From assembly GCA_028284675.1 (NCBI GenBank), contig JANQRI010000051.1:1-40803 (forward strand): DNA of 40,803 nucleotides, given 5' to 3'. The notes below the pieces were generated by a model. The model was not told the DNA's origin. It made no database searches and saw nothing but the letters and a program-made list of their open reading frames with translations. The stretch comes from Gammaproteobacteria bacterium. GTDB taxonomy: Bacteria; Pseudomonadota; Gammaproteobacteria; HTCC5015. The position numbers and the translations under genes are program-made. Shown piece by piece: positions 16,249-26,283 of this stretch (position 1 is its first letter; each line of letters opens with the position of its first letter).

Positions 16249-19056
16249 TCAGCGCAACTTTGCATACAAAGCCTCGGCTGCATTTCGCTCCTGAAAAACT
16301 CCCTTATCTGCCAGCAAACGCCCCAACAAGCTGCGTGCTTCGGCACGATCACCCTGCTTGTATAAACCAACGGCCAAATGATACTGAATCGCCGGAATAT
16401 CAGGGGCTTTTTTCACCGCCTCGCGCAGCAGCTCAACACCTCTGCCATGCTGCCCGCGCTCCACCAGTATCCAGCCCAGAGTGTCAACAATTGCACCCTG
16501 ATCAGGCCGCAGGCGGTAAGCTTCCTTCGCAGTTTCAACCGCTTTCGCATTATCCTCTAAATGATACAACCAAGCCAGATTATTCAATGCCATCGCGTTT
16601 TCCGGCTGCATTGCGACAATTGCCTCATACTGAACGATCGCCGATGCCTTGCGCCCGGTTTTTTGGTAGTTTTGCGCAAGAAACAGCCGAATTTGCATAT
16701 CCTGCGGATTGCTATCCAGCCAACGCAACAGCTCAGCCTCCGGTAAAGCCTTACCCGCTGCCTGCTGCACCCGGGCTATTTTTATCAATATTCCACCGGA
16801 AGCCTTGGAAGAAAAGATGCGCCGGTACATTTTTTCAGCATCTGCATAATTTTTCTGCTCTACCAAAATATCACCTTCCAGCTCCAGCAACCTGATTGAA
16901 TCAGGCTCCTTGCGCTGAGCCTCGCCGACCAGTTGTAATGCTCTGGTGTAACGCCCCAAACCGGCCTCTACTCCGGCCAGACCGGCAAGTACGGCAACAC
17001 TGTTAGGTGCCAGCTCCAAAGCCTTGCTCAGCAGCGACTGAGCAGAATTCAGATCCCCTTTGGAAGACTTTATTTTAGCCAGATTCAGATACAACAATGC
17101 GGAGGGTTTTTCAGATCCTTTAATCGCATCCTCCAAAAGTGCTTCAACCTGGCTGCTTTTACCCTGCCCTGATAATGCAGCAGACATGCCGCTCAGCAAA
17201 ATCTCATTCTGCGGAAATTTCTGCAGCGCCTCGGCTGCCGCATTTTCTGCCTGCGGATATTGGCGCTGCGACAAATAAAATTTAATCAGTGACACCCAGG
17301 GCTGCACCGCGTTAGCATTAACTTCAACCGCCTGGCGAAATTGACGCTCAGCATCTTTGGGCCGGTTCGTATCCATCGCAATCGCGGCCAGCATAAGCAA
17401 TGCCGTTTGGTTTTCAGGCTGCAGTTTTAGTACCTGCTGAAACTGCTCAGATGCTGCCGGCAAATTACGCTGTAACAATTTCAACCGTCCCAAATTGATC
17501 ATCGCCCCGGTATTCTGCGGATCAAGCTTAAGTGCAGCCTGATAATATTTCTGCGCTTCAGCAAGTTGTCCGGCCAGCATGCTGACGCTACCGGCCAATG
17601 ACAACATGGCGAAATTATCCGGATACTTCTTGAGCAGTTTTTCGGTCAACGTTAACGCATCCGTGAGGTCCTTTCGCTTCATTGCCGCCAGAACCAGCAA
17701 CATATCCTTACGGTAATCATGCTCCTTACTTTCCGGCAATTGCTCCAGCACACCGATTCCCATATCGAGCTTACCGGATGCAATATACGCCGCTGCCAGC
17801 TCCAGCCGGGCCGCAACCTCTGATTTGCCCTGCCTGACACCCTGCTCTATGTAACTCAGGCCCAAATCGGTTTCGCCGGCCTGCATTGAGGCTTTGCCAA
17901 GCATAAATAACAATTCGCCGTCTGTGCCGGTATCGCCCTGCTGGAGCATACTCTGCAACAAGCCGGTCGCTTTATCCGGTTGATTCAGACGCATGAAAGT
18001 GATCGCCAATAATTTTTGTGCCTGCTTGTTTGAAGGTTCTGCCTGCACCGCACGTGATAAATATAAGTTTGCCTGCTCAAGGTTATCCAGCGCATAGCTG
18101 GAAGCCCCCATCAAAAAATCAACGGCCGGATAATTGGGTGCAATATTTTGCAAAATCTGCAAATGGTTTACGGTCTCAGAGTACTCACCTGAAGCATACG
18201 ACACCAGGGCCTGCATATATTTGGGTGTAGGGTGCCTGGGGTATTTAACAACCAACTGCTCTACACTTTCACGCATCTGCTCAAGCTTACCCTGGCGATA
18301 TTGCGATTCAGCCAAACCCGCCCGAACCAGAAACTCTTCTGTGGGCAGAAACTTCCGGCTGTCATTTTTCAACAGCTGTGCAAATGCAGCTTCTGCCTGC
18401 TCATAATCGCCGGATAACATTTTAAACTGTGCTTTCATCAACAGCGCTTCATTATGATCCGGAGCATCGGCCAACACCGCGTTAATCAAACTACCCGCTT
18501 CTTTTTTTGAGCCTTTTGCAAGCGCGACTCTTGCCAAGCCCAATCTTGACTCATGATGACCATTAACCAGCGCCAATGCCCGATTAAACTCCGTGCGGGC
18601 ATCCTGGTACTCCTCCAAACCAAACAAGGCTTTGCCACGCAAACTCAGTAACATTGCCCGATCAGCACTATCTTTTAAGATTTCCACCGGCAGCGAATCC
18701 AATAATGGAATAAACTTACCGTTGGCCAAATAAGCTTTTGCCAACGGTATCGCCAGCACTTCTTTTGAAATACCACCCTTCAGCGCTTTCTCAAAATGCT
18801 GCTCCGCCGCTTTTGCCTGCCCAAGCCAAAGCTGCGTTTTTCCCAGCAACACCCTTGCATTATGATTGTCCGGCTGTTTTTGCAGTATTTTTTTCAGTTC
18901 AATCGCTGCGGTCTGATAGTTTTGCTCGGCAAACAGGCTCTGTGCCTTTTCATAGCGCTGCTCCGTGGAAACAAAAAAATCGCACGCGGTCAGGCAAAAA
19001 CCGACAAACAGAAACAAGGCCAGTTTGAAAATAGTTTGCGCTTTTATATGTTGCAT
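16249..19056 (-). CDS. prsT: TPR-repeat lipoprotein PrsT of the PEP-CTERM system
   Basis: A protein of 935 residues made almost wholly of tetratricopeptide repeats (many A-x-x-x-Y/F-x-x-A-L and P-x-N/D-x-x-A patterns), as in the TIGR02917 family. The N-terminus is a lipoprotein signal peptide with lipobox LTAC and lipidated Cys25. The next residue is Asp, which in enterobacteria keeps lipoproteins in the inner membrane. It lies 28 bases after xrtA and 47 bases before the export lipoprotein start. The repeats suggest a scaffold for the export or sorting complex. Confidence 0.95.
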   Translation of the reverse strand: MQHIKAQTIFKLALFLFVGFCLTACDFFVSTEQRYEKAQSLFAEQNYQTAAIELKKILQKQPDNHNARVLLGKTQLWLGQAKAAEQHFEKALKGGISKEVLAIPLAKAYLANGKFIPLLDSLPVEILKDSADRAMLLSLRGKALFGLEEYQDARTEFNRALALVNGHHESRLGLARVALAKGSKKEAGSLINAVLADAPDHNEALLMKAQFKMLSGDYEQAEAAFAQLLKNDSRKFLPTEEFLVRAGLAESQYRQGKLEQMRESVEQLVVKYPRHPTPKYMQALVSYASGEYSETVNHLQILQNIAPNYPAVDFLMGASSYALDNLEQANLYLSRAVQAEPSNKQAQKLLAITFMRLNQPDKATGLLQSMLQQGDTGTDGELLFMLGKASMQAGETDLGLSYIEQGVRQGKSEVAARLELAAAYIASGKLDMGIGVLEQLPESKEHDYRKDMLLVLAAMKRKDLTDALTLTEKLLKKYPDNFAMLSLAGSVSMLAGQLAEAQKYYQAALKLDPQNTGAMINLGRLKLLQRNLPAASEQFQQVLKLQPENQTALLMLAAIAMDTNRPKDAERQFRQAVEVNANAVQPWVSLIKFYLSQRQYPQAENAAAEALQKFPQNEILLSGMSAALSGQGKSSQVEALLEDAIKGSEKPSALLYLNLAKIKSSKGDLNSAQSLLSKALELAPNSVAVLAGLAGVEAGLGRYTRALQLVGEAQRKEPDSIRLLELEGDILVEQKNYADAEKMYRRIFSSKASGGILIKIARVQQAAGKALPEAELLRWLDSNPQDMQIRLFLAQNYQKTGRKASAIVQYEAIVAMQPENAMALNNLAWLYHLEDNAKAVETAKEAYRLRPDQGAIVDTLGWILVERGQHGRGVELLREAVKKAPDIPAIQYHLAVGLYKQGDRAEARSLLGRLLADKGVFQERNAAEALYAKLR

Positions 19057-19084
19057 ACCTGCTGCTCCGAATCAAACGCTTCAA

Positions 19085-20644
19085 TCAATGCGATCTGCTG
19101 CTTAAATAACCACTGCGCAGCAGGTCTTCGGTAAAACCACGCATGGCATGACGCGTCTGTTGCAATGAATCGTCAATTTTCATATCAATCACGACAACTG
19201 AAACCACCGGCTTATGTATTAGCCTGCCCCATATTCCAAGCAATTTGATAATAAACGTATTGCTTGTACCCCGGCCGGCAGCCTGATACCAATACCATAC
19301 CAAACGCTCCTGACCCGACCGGTCACCCAATACCAGCTCACGCATATCAGTAACAGCACCCAGGTTGTTCTCAACAGGTACAACCCCGAAGTGCTGCAAG
19401 CTCATATCGGTACGGTTATAAATATTATTTTGATGACCAACCGCTTCTTTGCCCTGCTGCTGGCTAATATAGTCATATATCTGCAGATTAACAACCATAT
19501 GTTCATGTCGGCGATAGTTGTTGCGCTCTACTGCATCGTAGCCCGACAAGGCGGCAGACCACTGCACAGCATCAGAACCGGCTGCATGCCAGTCATTAAC
19601 TGTTGAGGGCAACCCGGGAAAATTAACTTCCTCAGCCGCAACTGCTTTATCATAGTATGACAACAAAACCGGACCACTCAGTGCCGCACACAAAAATCCG
19701 GCTATTGCGATTGATAATTTTGCTTTGTTGTTTTCGCGATTAACGCCAACCGGGTATTTGGTGTTTTGCCCTGATAACACTTCTCCTGCATGAGGCTGTT
19801 CGGTAATAACAAAGCGGCCAAGCAAATATAAAAAAGCAAAAAACAGAATACCAAACAATACCCAGCCCAGGGTGTAATGGTCTTTTACAAGCCAATGCTG
19901 CATATTGGTAAATTGCCCGGCCATCACAACGATATAGACCCGGAGAATATTACTGCCAAGCGCGACCGCTGCTGCAGCGAGTGTTACCGCCACCCCTTTT
20001 TTCAAGCCCAGGCGCTGCATATCAGAAAAAATCACACCTATTGCAGCCGCAACAATAAACTGACCCAGGCCACTGCAACCTTCCTCAACTTCAAAAACCC
20101 CGGCAGGCACCTGGATAAATATACCCTCCACAACCACCGGTATACCCGAGCAACGCAACAGAAACTCAACACCGATAACGGTTAGCCCCTGCAAAATTCC
20201 AAAAAACACTTCCCAAAAAGGCAATGCAAACAGCAATAATAATACAGGCACAGAGAATACACGCCATGTGGGGAACCCAAACAACACAAAATAGACATTC
20301 AAAACCATGAATACCAGACAAAGATACTGAACAATTTGTATCTGTCCCAATGCCGCAATAAACCATAGAAAGCTCAGGCAGGCTAACGTTATTAAAGGGA
20401 GGTAATTACCGCTAAGCTGAAAACTTAGCTGCGCATTTTGCATTCTTTTATATAACAGCACCAAACAGGTGATCAATAACAACGGGCCATGCGAATAGGT
20501 CGGGTTGCCGTCCTGCACCCAAACTCCAAACAAGCCAACCACCGTTTGCTGATATGCCAGCAAAAAAACCGCAACTACGATAAGGCCTAGAGCGAAATAA
20601 CCGGGGTGGATACTTCGATTTGATACCTGCCCCTCTATTAACAT
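19085..20644 (-). CDS. xrtA: Exosortase A with C-terminal EpsI domain
   Basis: A membrane protein of 519 residues. The N-terminal 280 residues are the multi-spanning exosortase with the expected triad: Cys190 in EEGCSGLGQF, Arg235 in GSNILRVY and His256 in KDHYTLGW. After about residue 310 comes the soluble EpsI-like domain that is fused in the XrtA type. The enzyme cuts C-terminal PEP-CTERM signals and sorts the proteins to the envelope, in bacteria that make exopolysaccharide. The start codon overlaps the last bases of prsR by seven bases, so the two are translationally coupled. Confidence 0.96.
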   Translation of the reverse strand: MLIEGQVSNRSIHPGYFALGLIVVAVFLLAYQQTVVGLFGVWVQDGNPTYSHGPLLLITCLVLLYKRMQNAQLSFQLSGNYLPLITLACLSFLWFIAALGQIQIVQYLCLVFMVLNVYFVLFGFPTWRVFSVPVLLLLFALPFWEVFFGILQGLTVIGVEFLLRCSGIPVVVEGIFIQVPAGVFEVEEGCSGLGQFIVAAAIGVIFSDMQRLGLKKGVAVTLAAAAVALGSNILRVYIVVMAGQFTNMQHWLVKDHYTLGWVLFGILFFAFLYLLGRFVITEQPHAGEVLSGQNTKYPVGVNRENNKAKLSIAIAGFLCAALSGPVLLSYYDKAVAAEEVNFPGLPSTVNDWHAAGSDAVQWSAALSGYDAVERNNYRRHEHMVVNLQIYDYISQQQGKEAVGHQNNIYNRTDMSLQHFGVVPVENNLGAVTDMRELVLGDRSGQERLVWYWYQAAGRGTSNTFIIKLLGIWGRLIHKPVVSVVVIDMKIDDSLQQTRHAMRGFTEDLLRSGYLSSRSH

Positions 20645-21993
20645 CGATAATTATACTTGCTCATCAGATCATAAAGTGTTGGACGACTGACTTTCAGCAT
20701 TCTTGCCGCTTTCGATATATTTCCCTGATTGACATCAAGTGCCTGCTCTATCGCCTGCCTCTCAGCCTCCCCTCTGAGGTGAGCCAGGGAAAACGCTTCG
20801 CTACCCGGCAGCGAGTCGGAAAACCCAAGCTCTTCGGGCCCAACTATTTTTTTCTCACACATTACAACAGCCTGCTTTAACTTATTCTCAAGCTCGCGAA
20901 TATTACCAGGCCAACTGTAACTGCCGATCGCTGTGAGTGCAGCGTTATTTAATTTAAGCTTCGGCTTACCAAGCTCTTCAGCATACTTTTTAAACAGAAT
21001 ACGGGCAATCGCAACTGCATCACCGGGGCGCTCCCGTAATGCAGGCACTTCAATAACCATTTGCGACAAGCGATAATATAAATCCTCCCGGAATCTGCCA
21101 TCTTCAATAAGCTCTCTTAAGTTCCGGTGAGTCGCCGCGACAATACGCACATCGACCTCAATCTCCTGCTGACCACCCAGCCTTTCAATGGTTTTCTCCT
21201 GAAGAAAGCGCAGCAACTTAGCCTGCAAAGACATTGGAAGATCACCAATTTCATCGAGAAACAAAGTACCGTTGCGAGCACGCTCAATTTTACCTGTCGT
21301 TCTTTGCGCAGCACCGGTGAACGCACCTTTCTCATAACCGAACAATTCACTTTCCAATAAAGGTTCCGGAATAGCCGCACAATTAATCGCAACGAATTTA
21401 TGCTCTCCCCGGGAGCTTAACTCATGCAAGGCTTTTGCGAGCAATTCTTTGCCGGTACCACTCTCACCCTGCAGCAACACCGACACATCAGCTGGTGCAA
21501 CTTTTTCTATCGCCCGGCACACCGCCAGCATTTTCTGACTGCTCGCGACAATACCGGCCAACGGCGCATTCGCTTTTCTCTCAGCCAGCTCGCGATTCTC
21601 GCGTTCAAGCTCATACACATGAAACGCCCGGTTAACAATTAATTTCAATGCATCAATATCAATAGGCTTTGCATAAAAATCATAGGCCCCCATATTGATA
21701 GCCGATAGCGCATGCTCACGCTCATCCTGACCGGTAACCATAATAACTTTTGCATATGGCGCTATCTCCAGTATTGCCCGCAGCGTTTCCATACCCTCGG
21801 TGATATCATCCGGCTCAGGAGGCAACCCCAGATCAAGTGTTACCACTGCCGGCTGATGATCTCGGGCCAATTTAACTGCAGCACTCCTATCACCGGCCAA
21901 CATAACCTCATACTCGCCGAAACTCCAACGCAATTGTTTTTGCAGGCCTTCATCATCTTCCACTATAAGCAGCTTGCGATCGTTACTAGCCAT
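20638..21993 (-). CDS. prsR: Sigma-54-dependent response regulator PrsR
   Basis: A protein of 451 residues of the NtrC class, matching TIGR02915. The receiver domain has the phospho-acceptor Asp54 (TLDLGL) and Lys109. The AAA domain has Walker A GESGTGKE (176-183) and the sigma-54 contact loop GAFTGA (223-228). A Fis-type helix-turn-helix ends the protein (NISKAARMLKVSRPTLYDL). It overlaps prsK by eight bases. Homologues activate sigma-54 promoters of PEP-CTERM genes. The sigma-54-like promoter at 25842-25857 is a likely target. Confidence 0.96.
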   Translation of the reverse strand: MASNDRKLLIVEDDEGLQKQLRWSFGEYEVMLAGDRSAAVKLARDHQPAVVTLDLGLPPEPDDITEGMETLRAILEIAPYAKVIMVTGQDEREHALSAINMGAYDFYAKPIDIDALKLIVNRAFHVYELERENRELAERKANAPLAGIVASSQKMLAVCRAIEKVAPADVSVLLQGESGTGKELLAKALHELSSRGEHKFVAINCAAIPEPLLESELFGYEKGAFTGAAQRTTGKIERARNGTLFLDEIGDLPMSLQAKLLRFLQEKTIERLGGQQEIEVDVRIVAATHRNLRELIEDGRFREDLYYRLSQMVIEVPALRERPGDAVAIARILFKKYAEELGKPKLKLNNAALTAIGSYSWPGNIRELENKLKQAVVMCEKKIVGPEELGFSDSLPGSEAFSLAHLRGEAERQAIEQALDVNQGNISKAARMLKVSRPTLYDLMSKYNYRC

Positions 21994-24127
21994 TAGCCAC
22001 CTCTATTACACTCGGTTTATAAACAGAATTTTCAGATTCACTGCACAACGGCAACAAAATCGTAAACGTAGTGCCTTTATTGATTTCACTGACAACCTCT
22101 ATACTTCCACCGATAGACTGGATGTATTCTTTCACTTCATAAGCACCGACACCCATCCCTTTTCCGGCTTTGGTGGTTTCGAACGGACGAAATAAGCGGT
22201 TACGAATAAAATCCTCCGACATACCGCAACCGTCATCACTGACCTCCAACCGGCATAAGTTATCAGCACGCTCAACATTGATACGAACCATGCCGCCATT
22301 ACCATCCACCGCATCCTGAGCATTGCTGATCAGGTGCCTGACTGCCATTGCAAGCCGCACACGGTCGGCACTCAGCCAAAGCGCCTCATTACGAATATCC
22401 AACTCCGGCACCGGGGCTTTATTTGAACACTCGGCAATCACACTTTTTATAAACTCAATAAAATTTATCTGCTCAGATTTCGGCATGCTGTTACCATCAG
22501 CCCTGATCTGCAGCAATAATTTATTCATTTTATTTACGCAGTTGTCTATGGTAAGCACGGTATCCTTGATAAACAAAGGATTGTGCATATGTTGCACCGC
22601 ATTTTGCGTCACAAGCGACAGCTGCGAAACCAGGTTCTTTAGGTCATGAATAACAAAGGTCGCAAGCTTGTTATAAGCATCGAACTGCTTTGACTCAGCT
22701 AACTCTTCAGCGGCTTTTTCCAAGGCCAGATAGCTGGTAATTTGCCGGCCAACTGTTTTCAAAAGATCCGTATCCTCCCAGGTAAGATGCTGGGTAACCG
22801 ATTCATGAGACTCCAAAACAATAAACCCGAATAAGTTTTTTTCATGAGACAACGGCACAACCAACCATGCATCCTTCAGGCTTTGCAGCCAACCCGGCTT
22901 CGAAAACCCGGCCGGCAACGATTCATGAAGATCCACTACCCAGTGCTTATCCTGGAAAAACCGGGCAAACTCGCCGGCCGCGTTTTCACTCGCATGGCCG
23001 GGGCTTTTCATATTCCAGCGCGCCTGCAACTCGTAACTGCCTGAATTATTCAGCAACCAAAGGCAGCCACCCCGGGCTGAAATAATTTGCGCCAGGCATA
23101 TTATCGCCCTTTGCTGCAGATCGAACTGGTCCGAAGGCTTTGACAACGTATTAATCAGCTTAAGCCACTCAATACGATAATCATATTTATTGCTAAAAAA
23201 ATGTTTGACGATAAAAACCCTAAGCCGGGCCCGCGCTTTTGACGAGAGCATAATCAATACCAGTAATAAACCCGCGCCGAACAAAAAAATGGTCTGCATC
23301 AGGCCACCCCAGGTACCGCCGTAAGCCCGCATGTAATAACCGCCGACCGCCATTGCCAATAAATACAAACCAACACCGGTCAAAGCAGTCGTATAAAAAA
23401 CAACATGTCGTGACACAAAAATATTCAGCGCCAACTGAGGGCTGCGCGCAACGGATACCGCCATCAACGGAACCACTAATGCGTTAATAAAACCACGCGC
23501 TTTCCAGTACTCCATATCCAGCTGCCTGAACAGCACAGCATTCGAATAAAGAAAAATATCATAGGCGAACATAGCACCCAGACCCACGCAAAGAAACTTA
23601 ACTGACCAGCGCTTTACATCCGGCGTGTTACGATATACCTGTTCCACCAGCACAAATCCAAATAACGATAAACCCAACAATGATGTCAGCGGCAACAATC
23701 CGGCCGGCTCATCAACCGGACTTCTATCACCCAGAAACAACACTGCAAATATTAGAAGAGAGCTGACGCACACTATTAATGAAGCTACAGCCCCCAAAGA
23801 CATGCGGGGGATCGGTGTATTTTTTGCAAAAGCATTAAGTAACGCCATTAAAACCAACAACCAGGCACTTACTTTAAAGCACTCCAGTAAATAGTAAGTA
23901 CTAAAAGGAAAATCATATGTCTTTATCGCCACAGCTGCCAGGCAAAAGGACCAGAAGACACTGATAAGCACCGCAGAAACAAGATACGCTCCGCTGTGAC
24001 GAGCCTTCCAACCAGTCAACAACAGCACACCAAAAACAAAATAAACCGTGCCGGCTATCAGATAGCCGGCTACACCCACATCAATTGAGAATAAATTATC
24101 GATCATACCGGCGATTGAGTGTTCCAT
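21986..24127 (-). CDS. prsK: Sensor histidine kinase PrsK
   Basis: A protein of 713 residues matching TIGR02916. The first 310 residues hold many membrane segments. A GAF-like domain follows (about 330-480), then the phosphorylation site His494 in VIHDLKN and an HATPase domain with N box (SNAQDAVDG), G1 (DDGCGMS) and G2 (GKGMGVGAYE). The HDLKN form is typical of this family. It is the partner of PrsR, encoded next with an overlap. The signal sensed is unknown. The gene lies 123 bases after the sugar transferase gene; no terminator was seen in that gap. Confidence 0.95.
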   Translation of the reverse strand: MEHSIAGMIDNLFSIDVGVAGYLIAGTVYFVFGVLLLTGWKARHSGAYLVSAVLISVFWSFCLAAVAIKTYDFPFSTYYLLECFKVSAWLLVLMALLNAFAKNTPIPRMSLGAVASLIVCVSSLLIFAVLFLGDRSPVDEPAGLLPLTSLLGLSLFGFVLVEQVYRNTPDVKRWSVKFLCVGLGAMFAYDIFLYSNAVLFRQLDMEYWKARGFINALVVPLMAVSVARSPQLALNIFVSRHVVFYTTALTGVGLYLLAMAVGGYYMRAYGGTWGGLMQTIFLFGAGLLLVLIMLSSKARARLRVFIVKHFFSNKYDYRIEWLKLINTLSKPSDQFDLQQRAIICLAQIISARGGCLWLLNNSGSYELQARWNMKSPGHASENAAGEFARFFQDKHWVVDLHESLPAGFSKPGWLQSLKDAWLVVPLSHEKNLFGFIVLESHESVTQHLTWEDTDLLKTVGRQITSYLALEKAAEELAESKQFDAYNKLATFVIHDLKNLVSQLSLVTQNAVQHMHNPLFIKDTVLTIDNCVNKMNKLLLQIRADGNSMPKSEQINFIEFIKSVIAECSNKAPVPELDIRNEALWLSADRVRLAMAVRHLISNAQDAVDGNGGMVRINVERADNLCRLEVSDDGCGMSEDFIRNRLFRPFETTKAGKGMGVGAYEVKEYIQSIGGSIEVVSEINKGTTFTILLPLCSESENSVYKPSVIEVANG

Positions 24128-24250
24128 ATCCTGTTAACACTAATACAACCACGGGAAAACGGTGAGACAAGCTGGCAAAACAACAACCCGGAGCTCTTAC
24201 ACCGCAGGCCGGCCGCATAAAAAACGCTGCAACCGGCTCGAAGGACGCGC

Positions 24251-25651
24251 TTAACGCGCCCCCTTGCCGAACAAGATGACCTCAAGTGTTCTGAAGATAA
24301 TAATCAGATCAAGAAAAACGCTTTGGTTTTTGACGTAGTACAAATCATACTGAAGCTTCTCCAATGCATCCTTATCCGAAGCCCCATATGGGTAGCAAAG
24401 TTGCGCCCACCCGGTAATGCCCGGCTTAATCTGACTGCGCTGTTCATAGAAAGCAATTTTCTCTTTCAGCAGGTTGTCAAACTCAGGACGCTCTGGACGC
24501 GGACCGACGAAACTCATATCACCTTTCAGCACGTTAAAAATCTGGGGCAGTTCATCAATTCGTGTCTGGCGAATAAATTTACCAACAGCGGTTACCCGTG
24601 AATCATTCTTACTGGCCCAGACCGCTTTACCGTCTTTTTCAGCATCGGTACGCATGCTGCGAAACTTATAAATTTTAAAAACCCTGCCTTTCTCACCGAC
24701 ACGCTCCTGGGAGTACAGGATAGGTCCACGCATACCGCTTTCCAGCCAGATCGCCAGTGACGCAACCAACATGATCGGCCACACCAGCATAATCAGGCTC
24801 AGGCTGACAATGATATCCAGTGCACGTTTAAAAACATATTTAACAGTAGTCTGCTTGAATCCATCAGAGAAAATGATCCAACTTGGGTCCAGCAGTTTAA
24901 CATTGACATATCCGGACTCCCGCTCAAACAGTGTTAACAAGTTAACCACGTTGATACCGGCAACTTTACAATCCAGCAGCTCGCGCAACGGAAGCTTGTT
25001 GCGACGATCATCCACCGCATCGACAATTTCATCCACTTCCAACTCACGGGCAAACTCACACAGCGGCTTATCAAGATGCAGAACCCGCTTGTTCACACTG
25101 GCATCAGGATCACCCTCTGTATGCACAAAACCGACCACTGAAAATCCACGCTGGTCTATTTTATTTTGAAATCGGTTTAATATGCTGTCCGCTTTCTGTC
25201 CGGCACCGTATACAAGAACACGCCTTTTTAGAAAACCTGTGTCTACTGTGCTTAAAAATACAAATCGAATGACCGAAACCGCGACGAAAGACAGCACAAT
25301 AATCACGGATGTGGACACCATATCCACCTTGAACAGCGAGAATGCGGTCGCGATGACGGTTAAACCCACACCACCGATCAGAAACCCCATGATAATTCTG
25401 ACCATCACATAGCTGTAACCTTCAATGCGCACCTGATAGAGGCCCATGGCCAGCATACTCAGCAACATAATGACTGAAAACACAAATGCCTCCAGCAACA
25501 CATTACCGCTGGCAAGGCTCATACCGCAAAATTCGCTGGTACTGCAAAACAGGGCACCGAAGTATACGGCCAGCACAAAAATCAGCGCCTCCCCAAGCCC
25601 CAGTAATAGAAAAGGTATATTAAAGTAGTGATTAAATAGGCGAACACTCAT
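24251..25651 (-). CDS. Polyprenyl-phosphate sugar transferase of the XrtA system (TIGR03013 type)
   Basis: A protein of 466 residues. Four to five N-terminal membrane segments are followed by a nucleotide-binding-like middle domain (VLVYGAGQKAD). The C-terminal bacterial sugar transferase domain (about 268-466) shows KRALDIIVSL, YKFRSMRTDAE, DELPQIFNVLKGDMSFVGPR and PGITGWAQ. It moves the first sugar phosphate onto undecaprenyl phosphate and so starts the repeat unit in the inner membrane. The ATG at 25651 has GGAG seven bases upstream. It is the first gene of the long minus-strand run and has a sigma-54-like promoter upstream. Confidence 0.95.
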   Translation of the reverse strand: MSVRLFNHYFNIPFLLLGLGEALIFVLAVYFGALFCSTSEFCGMSLASGNVLLEAFVFSVIMLLSMLAMGLYQVRIEGYSYVMVRIIMGFLIGGVGLTVIATAFSLFKVDMVSTSVIIVLSFVAVSVIRFVFLSTVDTGFLKRRVLVYGAGQKADSILNRFQNKIDQRGFSVVGFVHTEGDPDASVNKRVLHLDKPLCEFARELEVDEIVDAVDDRRNKLPLRELLDCKVAGINVVNLLTLFERESGYVNVKLLDPSWIIFSDGFKQTTVKYVFKRALDIIVSLSLIMLVWPIMLVASLAIWLESGMRGPILYSQERVGEKGRVFKIYKFRSMRTDAEKDGKAVWASKNDSRVTAVGKFIRQTRIDELPQIFNVLKGDMSFVGPRPERPEFDNLLKEKIAFYEQRSQIKPGITGWAQLCYPYGASDKDALEKLQYDLYYVKNQSVFLDLIIIFRTLEVILFGKGAR

Positions 25652-25841
25652 TTCGCGACTCCAAAACCTAGTTATTCAACGTCATTATTGGTCAGTAATT
25701 CAAACAACCCGTTTTCAGTACTTAGCCAACATCTCAAAGTTTTTAAAAATGCCCATCGTTTTTCTGATTGGCGATCCGGGATATGACTCCGGCTTTTTCT
25801 TAACCCCTGTAGCTAATGTAATGAAGCCTGTGCCGAAGGAT

Positions 25842-25857
25842 TGCAGAAACCATGCCA
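25842..25857 (-). promoter_or_regulatory. Sigma-54 (-24/-12) promoter of the exopolysaccharide operon
   Basis: The minus strand reads TGGCATGGTTTCTGCA. The consensus TGGCAC-N5-TTGCA is matched at the GG and GC dinucleotides with the correct 12-base pitch; only two less conserved positions differ. The predicted start is near 25831, about 180 bases before the sugar transferase ATG. A PrsR-type activator is encoded in the same run. The -24 region overlaps a TGCCA-N4-TGGCA palindrome (25853-25866). Confidence 0.7.
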
Positions 25858-25922
25858 CTGCTGGCAATACTCTGTAAAAAGCTTTAACTTATTGTTTTTT
25901 AAAATCATTTTTATTTATGGTA

Positions 25923-25937
25923 TTGTAAAATTTACAA
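25923..25937. promoter_or_regulatory. Perfect palindrome TTGTAAA-N-TTTACAA, candidate PrsR binding site
   Basis: Seven-base perfect arms with a one-base centre, about 100 bases upstream of the predicted sigma-54 transcription start. That is the usual distance for an enhancer site of an NtrC-class activator. A second TGTAAA lies at 25873. That PrsR binds here is an inference from position; the sequence of the known PEP-CTERM box was not compared. Confidence 0.5.
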
Positions 25938-26283
25938 ACTTAATAACTTTCCAACGTATTTCGACGAAAGCCAAACAACGCAATGACGACTTCCCAACAT
26001 AATCCCCGGAACACATCCGGGCAGGTGTATTTTTTACCACTCCGACCACCCTCGCTCCATCCCCAATTAGGATGAACCCGCACAGATATCCGGAAAAACC
26101 TTCATTCCTGAAACGGATATTCCTTATAAAATAATAGCGCAGCTTGCAGGTAGAGCAATCGGGAAGTAGGATACCGCTGCATTGTTAAACCCCGATTAAT
26201 ACTTAGGGGTAACTTCGTAATTTCAATACTTTCATTAAAAATTCATATGCAGCAAAACCATACAGAATTAAACGAGGCGCGCC

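Larger units (their letters stand above)
25652..26283. other. 632-base divergent promoter region
   Basis: It separates the minus-strand exopolysaccharide run from the plus-strand sugar-nucleotide genes. It contains a sigma-54-like promoter and a palindrome, listed separately, and a transcribed leader of about 180 bases for the sugar transferase gene. Toward the plus-strand gene there is an inverted repeat of ACCCC and GGGGT around 26188-26210 and a good ribosome binding site (cgagg) before 26284. No clear -35/-10 pair was found for that gene. No coding frame is convincing. Confidence 0.6.

Noticed and set aside
24128..24250. Terminator between the sugar transferase and prsK
   Set aside because: Only a GCCGG/CCGGC pair with a 20-base loop is present, without a following T-run; I treat the genes as one run.
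25830..25844. Second sigma-54-like site on the plus strand (gtgccgaaggattgc)
   Set aside because: The invariant GG of the -24 element is replaced by TG; overlap with the better minus-strand site makes it likely to be chance.
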